A DNA stretch of 64,000 bases from CAZRVH01 sp964608325 (GTDB taxonomy: Bacteria; Patescibacteriota; Gracilibacteria; Peribacterales; Peribacteraceae). A program made the translations under genes and the position numbers. Of this stretch, positions 1 to 7,763 are shown in pieces (within the stretch, counting starts at the first letter, position 1; each line of letters opens with the position of its first letter). The notes beneath the pieces are model-generated. The model saw only the letters and a list, made by a program, of their open reading frames with translations, ran no database searches and was not told where the DNA came from. The DNA lies in the NCBI GenBank assembly GCA_964608325.1, contig CAZSMX010000004.1, forward strand, positions 11,591 through 75,590. The letters are read 5' to 3'.

Positions 1-186
1 GCCCGGGATGTCCCTTACGGATGCGTACGTATTGAGTCCTAAAATCGTCCCGCCTTTGGGGTTCACGGGGTAGATCTTTCCCTTGTATTCCTCCGTGACG
101 AGGTTGTACACGATGTCATGCCCCACCTTTCCGGGCGTGGCCGAAGCACCGATGACCGCGATGGAGGAAGGGGAGAATTCGGACAT
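1..186 (-). CDS. ADP-forming acyl-CoA (acetate-CoA) ligase, N-terminus, truncated by window edge
   Basis: Reverse-strand translation from the ATG at 186 gives 62 residues of a CoA-binding Rossmann domain: IAVIGASATPGKVG near residue 9, then GKIYPVNPKGG and a Y.SVRDIPG ending. These are signatures of NDP-forming acyl-CoA synthetases (ACD/AcdA family), which convert acetyl-CoA, ADP and Pi to acetate, CoA and ATP. The rest of the gene lies outside the window. It is divergent from the flavodoxin/2-oxoacid oxidoreductase genes, so a route from 2-oxoacid to acyl-CoA to acid with substrate-level ATP is a reasonable inference. A TATAAT box lies 7 nt before the ATG. Substrate specificity cannot be told from the N-terminus. 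Confidence 0.85.
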   Translation of the reverse strand, partial: MSEFSPSSIAVIGASATPGKVGHDIVYNLVTEEYKGKIYPVNPKGGTILGLNTYASVRDIPG

Positions 187-193
187 TCCTATC

Positions 194-199
194 ATTATA
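194..199 (-). promoter_or_regulatory. -10 box (TATAAT) of acyl-CoA ligase gene, leaderless spacing
   Basis: Perfect TATAAT on the minus strand, 7 nt upstream of the ATG at 186. Transcription would begin at or near the start codon. A TGGCAA at about 217-222 is at -35 distance but is a weak match. Confidence 0.6.
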
Positions 200-265
200 G
201 CATTTTTCGGGTGTTTTTGCCACATCGAGAAGGCCACTTTTTGCCCTCCGTACTGCGGTTTCGCG

Positions 266-271
266 TACACT
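266..271 (+). promoter_or_regulatory. -10 box (TACACT) of flavodoxin operon, leaderless spacing
   Basis: TACACT ends 7 nt before the GTG start at 279. This matches the leaderless spacing repeated across the window. Confidence 0.45.
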
Positions 272-278
272 GATCCCC

Positions 279-740
279 GTGCCAAAAGTCTTCGTTGCGT
301 ATGCTTCCACGGCCGGCCATACCGAGTATGTCACGGATATCCTGATGAATGTCCTTCAGGGGGGTGGCGGCGTCACGGCGGAACGCAGGCGGGCCGAGCT
401 TTGTGCTCCCGAAGATTTGTTGAAGGGGGATATTCTTCTGCTTGCCTCGGGCACATGGAACACGGGTGGAGTGGAGGGGCAACTGAACCCGCACATGCAT
501 GCGCTTTTAAAGGAGAAGTCCGGGAGGGCGGATTTGAAAGGAAAGAAGGTCGCCTGCATCGCGCTCGGCGACGATCGGTACCGTTACACGGCCGAGGCGC
601 GGGTGCATTTGGAAGAATTCGTCCGGACGCACAACGGGACATTGCTCATGGATTCCCTCGTCATCGTGAACGAGCCGTACGGACAGGAGGGCAAAGTGCG
701 CGAGTGGGGCAAGAAATTCCTTTCCGCCGCTTCGAAATGA
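279..740 (+). CDS. flavodoxin
   Basis: A 153-residue flavodoxin-fold protein with GTG start. The N-terminal beta strand and phosphate loop read KVFVAYASTAGHTEYV (residues 3-18), the FMN phosphate site of flavodoxins. The middle LLLASGTWNTGG and the CIALGDDRY segment match the isoalloxazine-contact loops. It is a low-potential one-electron carrier. The stop overlaps the start of the 2-oxoacid oxidoreductase gene (ATGA), so it is probably co-translated and may accept electrons from that enzyme in place of ferredoxin. The start is supported by a -10 box 7 nt upstream. Confidence 0.9.
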   Translation: MPKVFVAYASTAGHTEYVTDILMNVLQGGGGVTAERRRAELCAPEDLLKGDILLLASGTWNTGGVEGQLNPHMHALLKEKSGRADLKGKKVACIALGDDRYRYTAEARVHLEEFVRTHNGTLLMDSLVIVNEPYGQEGKVREWGKKFLSAASK

Positions 741-2482
741 CACGCGTCGCGATCAAAGTCACCGGCGCGCAGGGGCAGGGGGTTAACTCGGTCGGGGAGA
801 TCGTAGGCAAGGGGTTGAAGCGAGCGGGCTACTGCGTCTTCGGCTACCGCGAATACAACTCGCTTATCAAGGGCGGCCACAGCAGCTACCAGGTTGATGT
901 CAGCAATGAGCGCGTGGAATCCACGAAGGAAAAAGTGGAGGTATTGGTGTGTTTCAACCACCACGGGTTGGAGTTGAACACGCACGAGGTGGAGGATGGC
1001 GGCATCATCATTCACCAGACGCCCGACTGGACGTTCCCGAAGGCCATCGCCGCGTCGCTCGAGGAGCGAAACATCAAAGTGGTGGAACTGACGACCGACG
1101 CTATTTTGAAGGAAATCAACGCGAAGCCGATCCTCGGCAACGTGCTCGTCACGTCCGTGGTGTGGTCGCTTCTGAATCAGGATGCGAAAGCACTCAAGAC
1201 GCTCGTCGGCGAGCAGTTCGCGAAGAAGAAAGACCTATTGGAGTTGAATTACCTGTGCATTGAAAAGGGCTTCCAATTCAAGGAAAAGTCCATTCCCGGA
1301 TTCGCGGTCGCATTGCCTCCGGCGGATGCCAGGTGGAAGGATTGCCTGCTGCTCACGGGCAGTCAGGCGATGGGGCTCGGGGTGGTGCATGCGGGCGTGC
1401 GCTTCTACGCCGGTTACCCCATGACGCCGTCGTCGCCCCTCCTCAGTTACATCGCGGACATCCAGAACGAAACCGGCATGGCCATCAAGCAGGCGGAGGA
1501 CGAGATCACGGCCGTGCAGATGGTGAGCGGAGCGATGCATATGGGAACGCGCGCGCTGACGGGTACGTCCGGCGGGGGATTCGATCTGATGACCGAGACC
1601 TTGTCGCTCAATGCGATGATCGAGAACCCGAGCGTGATCGTCCTCGCGCAGCGGCCCGGCCCCGCGACGGGGCTGCCTACCTGGACGGGCCAGGGTGACT
1701 TGAACCTGGCGGTGTTTTCCGGGCACGGGGAATTCGCGCGATGCGTGGTCTCCGCGTCCGACGCGCATGACAGTTTCCACCTCGTGAACGACGCATTCAA
1801 CCTTGCGGAGGAATACCAGATCCCCGTCGTCCTCATGACCGACAAGCAGCTTGCGGAAGCCATTTGCACGCAGGCGCCCTACGACCAGAAAAAGACGCGC
1901 ATCAACCGCGGCCGCCTCGTGACGGGGGCGAAGGAATTGTCCGCCCTCGAAAGCTCGGACCGCTACGACCCCTTGGCGAAAGGCGGTATTTCCGCACGTT
2001 GGCTTCCGGGGTCCAAGGCGGCGACGTACGTGGCGCAGGGCGACGAGCACCGGGCCGACGGAAGCGTGGACGAGGGCGCGGAGAACGCGCGCCTGCAGAT
2101 GGAGAAGCGCATGAGAAAGATGCAGGTGCTGAAGGCGGCCTTGCCCGAGCCCGAACTCTTCGGCCATCAGAATCCCGACCTGCTCCTCGTCAGCTGGGGC
2201 AGCAACAAAGGCGTGATCCTGGACGTGCTCGCCGATCCCATGTTCCAAAGCAGGCGCATCGGGTACCTGCATTACACGTACCTGTGGCCGCTGAAGACGG
2301 AGCTGCTCGAACGGCTTTCCAAAAAGGCAGGCAAGATGGCCATCATCGAGTGCAACCATGAGTCCCAACTACGAAAGCTCATCCGCATGGAGTGCGGACT
2401 CGACATCCCGACGAGTATCCTCAAATACGACGGCCGCCCCTTCTTTTTCGAAGAGCTTCGCGACATCCTTTCCACCCAATGA
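737..2482 (+). CDS. 2-oxoacid:ferredoxin/flavodoxin oxidoreductase, fused gamma-alpha subunit
   Basis: A 581-residue fusion. Residues 1 to about 190 form the gamma domain (VTGAQGQGVNSVGEIVGKGL, then YREYNSLIKGGHSSYQV). The rest is the alpha pyrimidine-binding and transketolase-C region (FYAGYPMTPSSPLLSYIADI, TGTSGGGFDLMTE, QRPGPATGLPTWTGQGDL). With the beta subunit at 4951 it would oxidatively decarboxylate a 2-oxoacid to acyl-CoA and reduce ferredoxin or flavodoxin. The ATG at 737 overlaps the flavodoxin stop. An in-frame opening extends upstream to 83, but it runs antisense over the ligase gene and over the flavodoxin, so I rejected it. The gamma-alpha fusion resembles KorA-type enzymes; whether pyruvate, 2-oxoglutarate or branched substrates are used is open. 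Confidence 0.93.
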   Translation: MTRVAIKVTGAQGQGVNSVGEIVGKGLKRAGYCVFGYREYNSLIKGGHSSYQVDVSNERVESTKEKVEVLVCFNHHGLELNTHEVEDGGIIIHQTPDWTFPKAIAASLEERNIKVVELTTDAILKEINAKPILGNVLVTSVVWSLLNQDAKALKTLVGEQFAKKKDLLELNYLCIEKGFQFKEKSIPGFAVALPPADARWKDCLLLTGSQAMGLGVVHAGVRFYAGYPMTPSSPLLSYIADIQNETGMAIKQAEDEITAVQMVSGAMHMGTRALTGTSGGGFDLMTETLSLNAMIENPSVIVLAQRPGPATGLPTWTGQGDLNLAVFSGHGEFARCVVSASDAHDSFHLVNDAFNLAEEYQIPVVLMTDKQLAEAICTQAPYDQKKTRINRGRLVTGAKELSALESSDRYDPLAKGGISARWLPGSKAATYVAQGDEHRADGSVDEGAENARLQMEKRMRKMQVLKAALPEPELFGHQNPDLLLVSWGSNKGVILDVLADPMFQSRRIGYLHYTYLWPLKTELLERLSKKAGKMAIIECNHESQLRKLIRMECGLDIPTSILKYDGRPFFFEELRDILSTQ

Positions 2483-2484
2483 CC

Positions 2485-3672
2485 ATGAAAAAACTTTCCA
2501 TCCTCCTTCTCTCCACCCTCCTGTGCGCGCAGGCCGTGTCCGCCGCATCATCTTCGTCCAAGTCCTCCGCGAAGGCCGATGCCACCGCGGCATGGAAAAC
2601 GGCCAACGATTACTTCATAGGCAAGAACGTCCTTCCTCCCGTTTCCGGCGATCCCGTCATCACCCGCGCGGAGCTTGCCGACGCACTCGTGAAACTCACG
2701 GGGAACGTGGTCGACAAGGGCTACGGCAACTGCTTCAACGACGTGCACGAGGAAGCGTTCGCCCCTGCCGTGTGCTTCGCCGCGAAGCAGCAGTGGATGG
2801 ACGGCGGCAAGGACGGCAAGTTCAGCCCCAATAGTCCCGCCACGTTCGGCGCGGCGCTCCAGGCGATCATCCGTTCCGCACGCCTCCCCGCGGTAGCGGG
2901 ACGCGGGTCGTGGTTCGTGCCGTTCGTGAACGCCGCCATCAAGGAAGGCATCATCGACAAGGCGGACTATACGAAGAAGGTCGACGTCCAGCTTACCCGC
3001 GGGCAGCTGGTCACCATGCTGTACCGACTGCAATTGGGACTCAGGATGATTAGCATTCCGGTGGGCGCAAGCTGCATCCCCAGCGGCGCGAATTCGGTGT
3101 CGCTCAAGGACGGGTCCATCGTCGTTACCGACGGCGTCACGAGTTGCACCGTCGCGGCCGATCCCTTGGCGAAGACGGACCCCGCGAATCCGAACAAGAA
3201 GCTCACGGGTCTCGCCCCGTCCGTGGAGGCCTCCAACACCGCGGACACCGTCCCGATGATCGAGAAGCGCGCGTACTTCCTGTCGACCAACGGCGACTAC
3301 TGGCTGCCGCACGTGTGGGAGCTGGACCTGAAAAAGGGCACGCTGAAGCAGATCCTGAATACCGAGGCTCCGGGCGCCGTGCGCGTCTCGCCGAAGTACA
3401 CGTTCCTCAGCTACGTCGGCAGCAAGGGCGTGGACATGCGCGCCATGTACCTCAAGACCGGCCTCAGCAAATCCGTCCGCTTGCTCACCACGCAGATCAC
3501 TTTCCTTAAGTCCCTCACGATGTCTCGCAACGTATTGATGTCGGATTACATCACCATCGATAGCAACGAGACACTTCTCTACAACGTTTACAACATGCGC
3601 GATAGCAGCCTCTTCCAAGGCAAGATCTCCGCGCGTCTCGACAAACTCTTCAACGTCCGCCCCGGTAAATAA
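2485..3672 (+). CDS. SLH-domain secreted surface protein
   Basis: A 395-residue exported protein. MKKLSILLLSTLLCAQAVSA is a clear signal peptide, followed by a Ser-rich linker. S-layer-homology-like segments follow: an ITRAELADALVKLTG helix, a CFNDV...CFAAKQQWMDGGKDGKFSPNSPATFGAAL unit, and a VDVQLTRGQLVTMLYRLQLG unit. The C-terminal half (about residues 190-395) is unassigned and beta-rich in appearance. SLH domains anchor proteins to cell-wall polymers. The start is either ATG 2479 or 2485; 2485 gives the more typical signal peptide. It sits oddly between the alpha and beta genes of the oxidoreductase. Confidence 0.85.
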   Translation: MKKLSILLLSTLLCAQAVSAASSSSKSSAKADATAAWKTANDYFIGKNVLPPVSGDPVITRAELADALVKLTGNVVDKGYGNCFNDVHEEAFAPAVCFAAKQQWMDGGKDGKFSPNSPATFGAALQAIIRSARLPAVAGRGSWFVPFVNAAIKEGIIDKADYTKKVDVQLTRGQLVTMLYRLQLGLRMISIPVGASCIPSGANSVSLKDGSIVVTDGVTSCTVAADPLAKTDPANPNKKLTGLAPSVEASNTADTVPMIEKRAYFLSTNGDYWLPHVWELDLKKGTLKQILNTEAPGAVRVSPKYTFLSYVGSKGVDMRAMYLKTGLSKSVRLLTTQITFLKSLTMSRNVLMSDYITIDSNETLLYNVYNMRDSSLFQGKISARLDKLFNVRPGK

Positions 3673-3693
3673 TACATCCTTCCCTTTCTTCTT

Positions 3694-4947
3694 ATGAAAT
3701 ATTCATCGCTTCTGCTGGCCGTAGCCATGCTGTTGCCGGCCACTGCATCCGCTGCGTTTCCGGATGTCGATGCCTCGCATGAAAACGGCCGTGCCATCGA
3801 GTACCTGCAGGAGAAGGGGATCATGACCGGTTATCCCAACGGCACGTTCGGCCCGGACCGCCACCTGAGCCGCGCGGAACTGATGAAAATTCTCGTCGAG
3901 TCCTCGGTCGGCACGCCGCTCCCGTCATATGCCCGGCAATGTTTCCCGGATATCGAAGTCGATTCTTGGTACGCGGCGTACGTGTGTTACGCGAAGGACC
4001 AAGGATGGGTATCTGGTTATCCGGATGGTACGTTCCGCCCTTCACAGGATGTTTCCATGGTCGAAGCGGTGAAAATGCTGGTGAATGCCCGCGGGTACGT
4101 GGTGGCCGAACCGACTATTGAAAACGGCGTAAAGGAAGAATGGTTCATGCCGTACATGTTCGCAGGATTGAGAAGCTACGTCCTGTCCAGTGAAACGTAC
4201 TTGGCGCAGGATCCCGGTGAGAATTACGACGATCCGATCACCCGCAAGCGCATCGCGGAGTTCATTTACCGTGCGCTCTGGAACGACGGCCAGTTATCGT
4301 TGCATTTTGATTTGAACTCGCAATGCAAACCTGCCGACATTGTTTCTATAAGGTTGGGGGGCAAGTCGTATGACTATCCAGATTTTATCGCTACGATGCG
4401 CGACGGTACGGATTGCACGCTAGCCACGGATGTGAATCCCTTATCCCGCGTTAGCAAGCATCTTGTCTGGGGGATCATGGAAGTTGCTACGAATAGGGGA
4501 GGCCAATGGGCAAATTACGTACAGGACGGCAAAGCGTATTTCACGGCTATCTGCGAGTGCGATGGAGGCGACTTGCCTGGTTTTTTCGAATTAGATTTAC
4601 ACACGGGCGCATTCGACGAGTTCCTTGCCGACGGTCGATACATATCCGAGGATTACAGATACTTTGCCGGTTTCGAAGGAGATACGTTCGGCGTGATACG
4701 AGTTTATGATCGAAAAACCAGGACTGAGAAAGCCGTCGTTACCCTAGAGTGGCCGCTGACGCTGGCAAATGATTATGTTGCAGGCGGAGGTATCGCAGGC
4801 GGATTCTTTGCCGGAGACGCTTTTTTTGAGAAGAGTGTCTTCAAGTACACGGTCTATCATGCGGGGCAGCAGACCCCGGGCGAGACGGGTACGTATGAAT
4901 ATTTTCAACAACGGTCCGTTGATCTCAATGAATTCTTTGGCCAGTAA
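3694..4947 (+). CDS. SLH-domain secreted surface protein, second copy type
   Basis: A 417-residue exported protein with signal peptide MKYSSLLLAVAMLLPATASA. Two well-formed SLH repeats follow: FPDVDASHENGRAIEYLQEKGIMTGYPNGTFGPDRHLSRAELMKIL and CFPDIEVDSWYAAYVCYAKDQGWVSGYPDGTFRPSQDVSMVEAVKML (each under 50 residues; only the key words GYPNGTFGP and GYPDGTFRP are diagnostic). A third, weaker unit ends near DDPITRKRIAEFIYRAL. The C-terminal 230 residues are unassigned. It is 21 nt after the first SLH gene and 3 nt before the oxidoreductase beta gene, so it is likely in the same transcript. Confidence 0.87.
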   Translation: MKYSSLLLAVAMLLPATASAAFPDVDASHENGRAIEYLQEKGIMTGYPNGTFGPDRHLSRAELMKILVESSVGTPLPSYARQCFPDIEVDSWYAAYVCYAKDQGWVSGYPDGTFRPSQDVSMVEAVKMLVNARGYVVAEPTIENGVKEEWFMPYMFAGLRSYVLSSETYLAQDPGENYDDPITRKRIAEFIYRALWNDGQLSLHFDLNSQCKPADIVSIRLGGKSYDYPDFIATMRDGTDCTLATDVNPLSRVSKHLVWGIMEVATNRGGQWANYVQDGKAYFTAICECDGGDLPGFFELDLHTGAFDEFLADGRYISEDYRYFAGFEGDTFGVIRVYDRKTRTEKAVVTLEWPLTLANDYVAGGGIAGGFFAGDAFFEKSVFKYTVYHAGQQTPGETGTYEYFQQRSVDLNEFFGQ

Positions 4948-4950
4948 CCC

Positions 4951-5841
4951 ATGACCAAACTCTCCCTCGACACCGGCTCTTCCAAGGTAAGCCCCGCCGC
5001 ATACCACAATACGAACAAGTGCACGTGGTGCGACGGCTGCGGCGACTACGGCATCTGGACCGCGGTGAAGCGTGCGCTGGCCGCGAGCAACATCGCCCCG
5101 CACGAGGTGCTGCTGTGCTACGACGTGGGGTGCCACGGCAACGCGTCCGATAAGATCGGGGGATACCGCTTCCACGGCTTGCACGGCCGCGTGCTGCCCT
5201 TTGCGGCGGGGGCGAAGATCGCCAACATGAAACTCCCGGTAATGGCCTTCGGCGGCGACGGGGCGAGCTTCAGCGAGGGCGTGGGCCACTTGGTCCATAG
5301 CATCCGCAGCAATTACCCGATCGTCTTCGTCCTGCACAACAACGCGAACTACGGACTCACCACCGGCCAGGCATCCAGCCTGACGTGGCAGGGGCAGAAG
5401 ATGAACACGTCGCCCAATGGCATGCCGGAACACACGCTGCCGAGCATGGATTTCGTGTTCTCCCTGGAGCCCACCTTCGTGGCGCGCGGGTTCAGCGGCA
5501 ACATCGCGCAGATGAGTGAGATCTTGCAGGCGGCCCTGAAGCACCGCGGCTTCGCGTTCGTGGATTTCCTGCAGGCCTGCCCCACGTACAACAAATTCGC
5601 GACGCACGACTACCTGCTGCAGCACGTCTACGAACCGAAGAACCACGACACATCGAACTTCAAGAAAGCGCGCGAGCTGGCGGTGAACACGCAGGACAAA
5701 ATCGCGACGGGCATCTTGTATCAGAACGAAACGATCCCGAGTTTCTACGAGCAGCTGGTGCCGAGGCAGGGCGTGAAAACGACGCTCGTCGAAGAGGTGA
5801 GGGTGCAGGAGATAAGTAAGTTGATGGGTGAGTTTGTTTAA
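4951..5841 (+). CDS. 2-oxoacid:ferredoxin oxidoreductase beta subunit (TPP-binding)
   Basis: A 296-residue TPP-binding beta subunit. KCTWCDGCGDYG near residue 24 gives the CxxCxxC cluster-ligand region. GGDGASFSEGVGH followed by HNNANYGLTTGQ is the Mg-TPP binding signature with the family YGLTTGQ word. It completes the gamma-alpha subunit at 737-2482. The two are normally adjacent, but here two SLH genes intervene on the same strand with 2-21 nt gaps, so subunit co-expression is probably preserved. Confidence 0.93.
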   Translation: MTKLSLDTGSSKVSPAAYHNTNKCTWCDGCGDYGIWTAVKRALAASNIAPHEVLLCYDVGCHGNASDKIGGYRFHGLHGRVLPFAAGAKIANMKLPVMAFGGDGASFSEGVGHLVHSIRSNYPIVFVLHNNANYGLTTGQASSLTWQGQKMNTSPNGMPEHTLPSMDFVFSLEPTFVARGFSGNIAQMSEILQAALKHRGFAFVDFLQACPTYNKFATHDYLLQHVYEPKNHDTSNFKKARELAVNTQDKIATGILYQNETIPSFYEQLVPRQGVKTTLVEEVRVQEISKLMGEFV

Positions 5842-5886
5842 TCACGTAAAGTTAAGTTTTCATTAGGAAATGCAAAATGCTTCATG

Positions 5887-5892
5887 CATAAT
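5887..5892 (+). promoter_or_regulatory. -10 box (CATAAT) before ImmA-like gene
   Basis: CATAAT preceded by TG, 6 nt before the ATG at 5899. It supports that start over an upstream in-frame ATG at 5884. Confidence 0.4.
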
Positions 5893-5898
5893 CTGCTC

Positions 5899-6429
5899 AT
5901 GCCACTTGCAATTGATAAAGATGAGATCATGAAAAAGGCGATCTCCCTGGGAGAAGATCAGGGATATCTTGATATTGTTGCTCTTGCAAATGAGTACGGT
6001 GTTAAGGTTTTTAATGAAGAGCTTGATTCTGATCGAAGTGGATTTGTGAGATATGATGCAGATAGCGATTCTTTTTCTATTTACGCAAATGTAAATCAAT
6101 CAAAACAACGTCAAAGATTTTCTATAGCACACGAATTAGCACACCTAGTTTTGCACGAAGATAAGATTCGAGAGCAGGGAGAAGTTGATAGAGAAAATAC
6201 TATGTCACTTTCTTTAGAGGAAGAGAATGAAGCCGATCAGCTTGCTGCAGATATTTTAATGCCAGAACCCACTGTTAGAGACTATGTTGAAGTTAATAAT
6301 CTAGATGGAAATAAACCTTTAGAAAAAGAAGCTATTGAAAAAATCAGCGATTCATTCAATGTTTCTATGCCAATGGCCATCATTCGCATGAGAGATTTAG
6401 GATATTATGTTCCATTTCTTTCACTGTGA
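5899..6429 (+). CDS. ImmA/IrrE-family metallopeptidase
   Basis: A 176-residue zinc peptidase-like protein. The zinc motif HELAH lies in FSIAHELAHLVLHE, and the third ligand is likely in ENEADQLAADILMP, as in ImmA/IrrE (COG2856). These proteins cleave repressors in mobile elements and stress regulation. No XRE repressor partner is adjacent; only a small membrane protein follows after 3 nt. Codon and base use is far more AT-rich than the flanking genes, pointing to horizontal transfer. Confidence 0.85.
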   Translation: MPLAIDKDEIMKKAISLGEDQGYLDIVALANEYGVKVFNEELDSDRSGFVRYDADSDSFSIYANVNQSKQRQRFSIAHELAHLVLHEDKIREQGEVDRENTMSLSLEEENEADQLAADILMPEPTVRDYVEVNNLDGNKPLEKEAIEKISDSFNVSMPMAIIRMRDLGYYVPFLSL

Positions 6430-6432
6430 AAC

Positions 6433-6732
6433 ATGTTTGGGAGAAAGCGCGAGCCTAGGCAAGTTTATACTGAAGGTGAGTTGAAAACTCAGGTAAGTAA
6501 TGACAATTACTATTTAGTGCGAGCACTAAAAGTTATTCTATGTGCTGCTTTGATTGTTATCATTGTTCTTGCCTCAGCAGGTTTTGTTTATCAATATTTC
6601 ATCGATCCAATTTTGAGAGAGAAAGTAAATACTCTGATAATGCAAAATATTTCTGGAATTATGTTCTTTGTACTATCCCTTATTGGAATTAAGGTAACCA
6701 AGGATAAAACTGTTTTACCAAGTGATTCCTAA
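6433..6732 (+). CDS. small membrane protein, AT-rich, linked to ImmA-like gene
   Basis: A 99-residue protein of unknown family. A basic N-terminal segment is followed by two hydrophobic helices (VILCAALIVIIVLASAGFVY near residue 34 and SGIMFFVLSLIGIKV near 73). It begins 3 nt after the ImmA-like stop and shares its AT-rich composition, so the two probably entered together. A role as target or partner of the peptidase is speculation. Confidence 0.6.
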   Translation: MFGRKREPRQVYTEGELKTQVSNDNYYLVRALKVILCAALIVIIVLASAGFVYQYFIDPILREKVNTLIMQNISGIMFFVLSLIGIKVTKDKTVLPSDS

Positions 6733-6739
6733 GAGTAGT

Positions 6740-7117
6740 TTAAAGCAAGTTCTTCACATACTCCCGCACCTCCTCGATCAATCGATCTGCGAGGGCTTCT
6801 TCCATAGGCCTGTGCCTGCCCAGCGCATGCTGCAGCGTCGTCGAGCTCCATTCCATCACGCCGTCGACATTCCGTCCGCCGCCCATGCAGTAATCCCCGT
6901 ATTGCTGCAGCGTCTTCACGCTCACGTCTGCTTCCTGCGGCGCGATATCCCTGGATTTCAAAAAGCCGACCATCAGCGAATCGTGTGACAAAACAGGCAG
7001 GCCGTCCTCCGGCGCATGCAGGAGTGTGTGGTAGGTTCCGTCCAGCTCGATAGTGACGAATTTCTCGACCTTTCCGTTGCCGTCGATCTCAAAGCCGTGG
7101 TCTACCGTGTGTTTCAT
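6740..7117 (-). CDS. hypothetical protein
   Basis: A 125-residue soluble, acidic protein that I do not recognise. Visible parts are an N-terminal beta-rich stretch (VEKFVTIELDGTYHTLLH), a central GDYCMGGGRNVDGVMEW, and an amphipathic C-terminal helix. Its promoter (TAGGAT 8 nt before the ATG) overlaps the stop of the upstream HEPN-like gene, so it can be transcribed on its own. Confidence 0.6.
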   Translation of the reverse strand: MKHTVDHGFEIDGNGKVEKFVTIELDGTYHTLLHAPEDGLPVLSHDSLMVGFLKSRDIAPQEADVSVKTLQQYGDYCMGGGRNVDGVMEWSSTTLQHALGRHRPMEEALADRLIEEVREYVKNLL

Positions 7118-7125
7118 GGTGCGGA

Positions 7126-7131
7126 ATCCTA
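7126..7131 (-). promoter_or_regulatory. -10 box (TAGGAT), leaderless spacing
   Basis: TAGGAT on the minus strand 8 nt before the ATG at 7117. Confidence 0.35.
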
Positions 7132-7740
7132 TGCTTGGGAACCGGCCTCTGCAACGGGAGTTTTGGGCTTATTCCTTCCGCGTCCGCCCCTCCTGCCCCT
7201 GCGGCGCTTTTTCTGCTCGGCGGTCTTTTCCTTCTTCACCTCTTTGATCTCGATCTTCTTATTCTCCATCTTCATGATCAGTTCCGTCGCCAGCTGCACG
7301 CACTTCAGGCAGGCGCCGCGGTAGTCGGTGGCCAGCTGCTTCAGCAGTTCCTTGTTATCCGCTTCGCGCTTCATGTATTCCTCGCTGAAGAGGCGGTGCA
7401 GCACCAGGTTGCGCCGCTTGTAGAGCATATCCAGCTCCTTGTAGAAATTCTCACCGATCAGCTTCAGGCGGACGGCTTCCTTGTAGAGGGAGCGGTCGCT
7501 GGCGCCGCCGGAGATTTTATTGCGCGTGTTGAAAATGAGGTCCTCCAGGTACGGGTGGCGCTTGCTAGAGCCCGTCATCTCCATGGTGATGCGGTGCGCG
7601 TGGCTGTGGATGCTGTCGCGCAGGAAATGGTTGATGAGATTGAGGTCGATGATGATGGACTGCAGATAGTATCCGTGCTCGTAGGCCTTGTGCGCCTCGT
7701 CCGCCCAGCGGAGGAGGAGGGTGCTTTGGGAATCGTTCAT
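7129..7740 (-). CDS. HEPN-like helical protein with basic C-terminal tail
   Basis: A 203-residue mostly helical protein. Near residue 109 it reads YKRRNLVLHRLF, which fits the R-x4-H motif (often RNxxxH) of HEPN domains. The early helix DLNLINHFLRDSI could be the other half of the bundle. The C-terminus is a Lys/Arg/Gly-rich tail (KKRRRGRRGGRGRNKPK), a plausible nucleic-acid-binding segment. The longer opening to 7947 overlaps the IGPS-like gene. The ATG at 7740 has TATACT 7 nt upstream. The family is unproven and a metabolic HEPN or an RNA-binding protein are both possible. Confidence 0.65.
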   Translation of the reverse strand: MNDSQSTLLLRWADEAHKAYEHGYYLQSIIIDLNLINHFLRDSIHSHAHRITMEMTGSSKRHPYLEDLIFNTRNKISGGASDRSLYKEAVRLKLIGENFYKELDMLYKRRNLVLHRLFSEEYMKREADNKELLKQLATDYRGACLKCVQLATELIMKMENKKIEIKEVKKEKTAEQKKRRRGRRGGRGRNKPKTPVAEAGSQA

Positions 7741-7747
7741 GGGTTCC

Positions 7748-7753
7748 AGTATA
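7748..7753 (-). promoter_or_regulatory. -10 box (TATACT), leaderless spacing
   Basis: TATACT on the minus strand 7 nt before the ATG at 7740. It decides that start. Confidence 0.5.
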
Positions 7754-7763
7754 GACTTCCCGC

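Noticed and set aside
83..736. Long upstream extension of the 2-oxoacid oxidoreductase frame
   Set aside because: It runs antisense to the acyl-CoA ligase and over the flavodoxin frame; the ATG at 737 fits the ATGA overlap and the family start.
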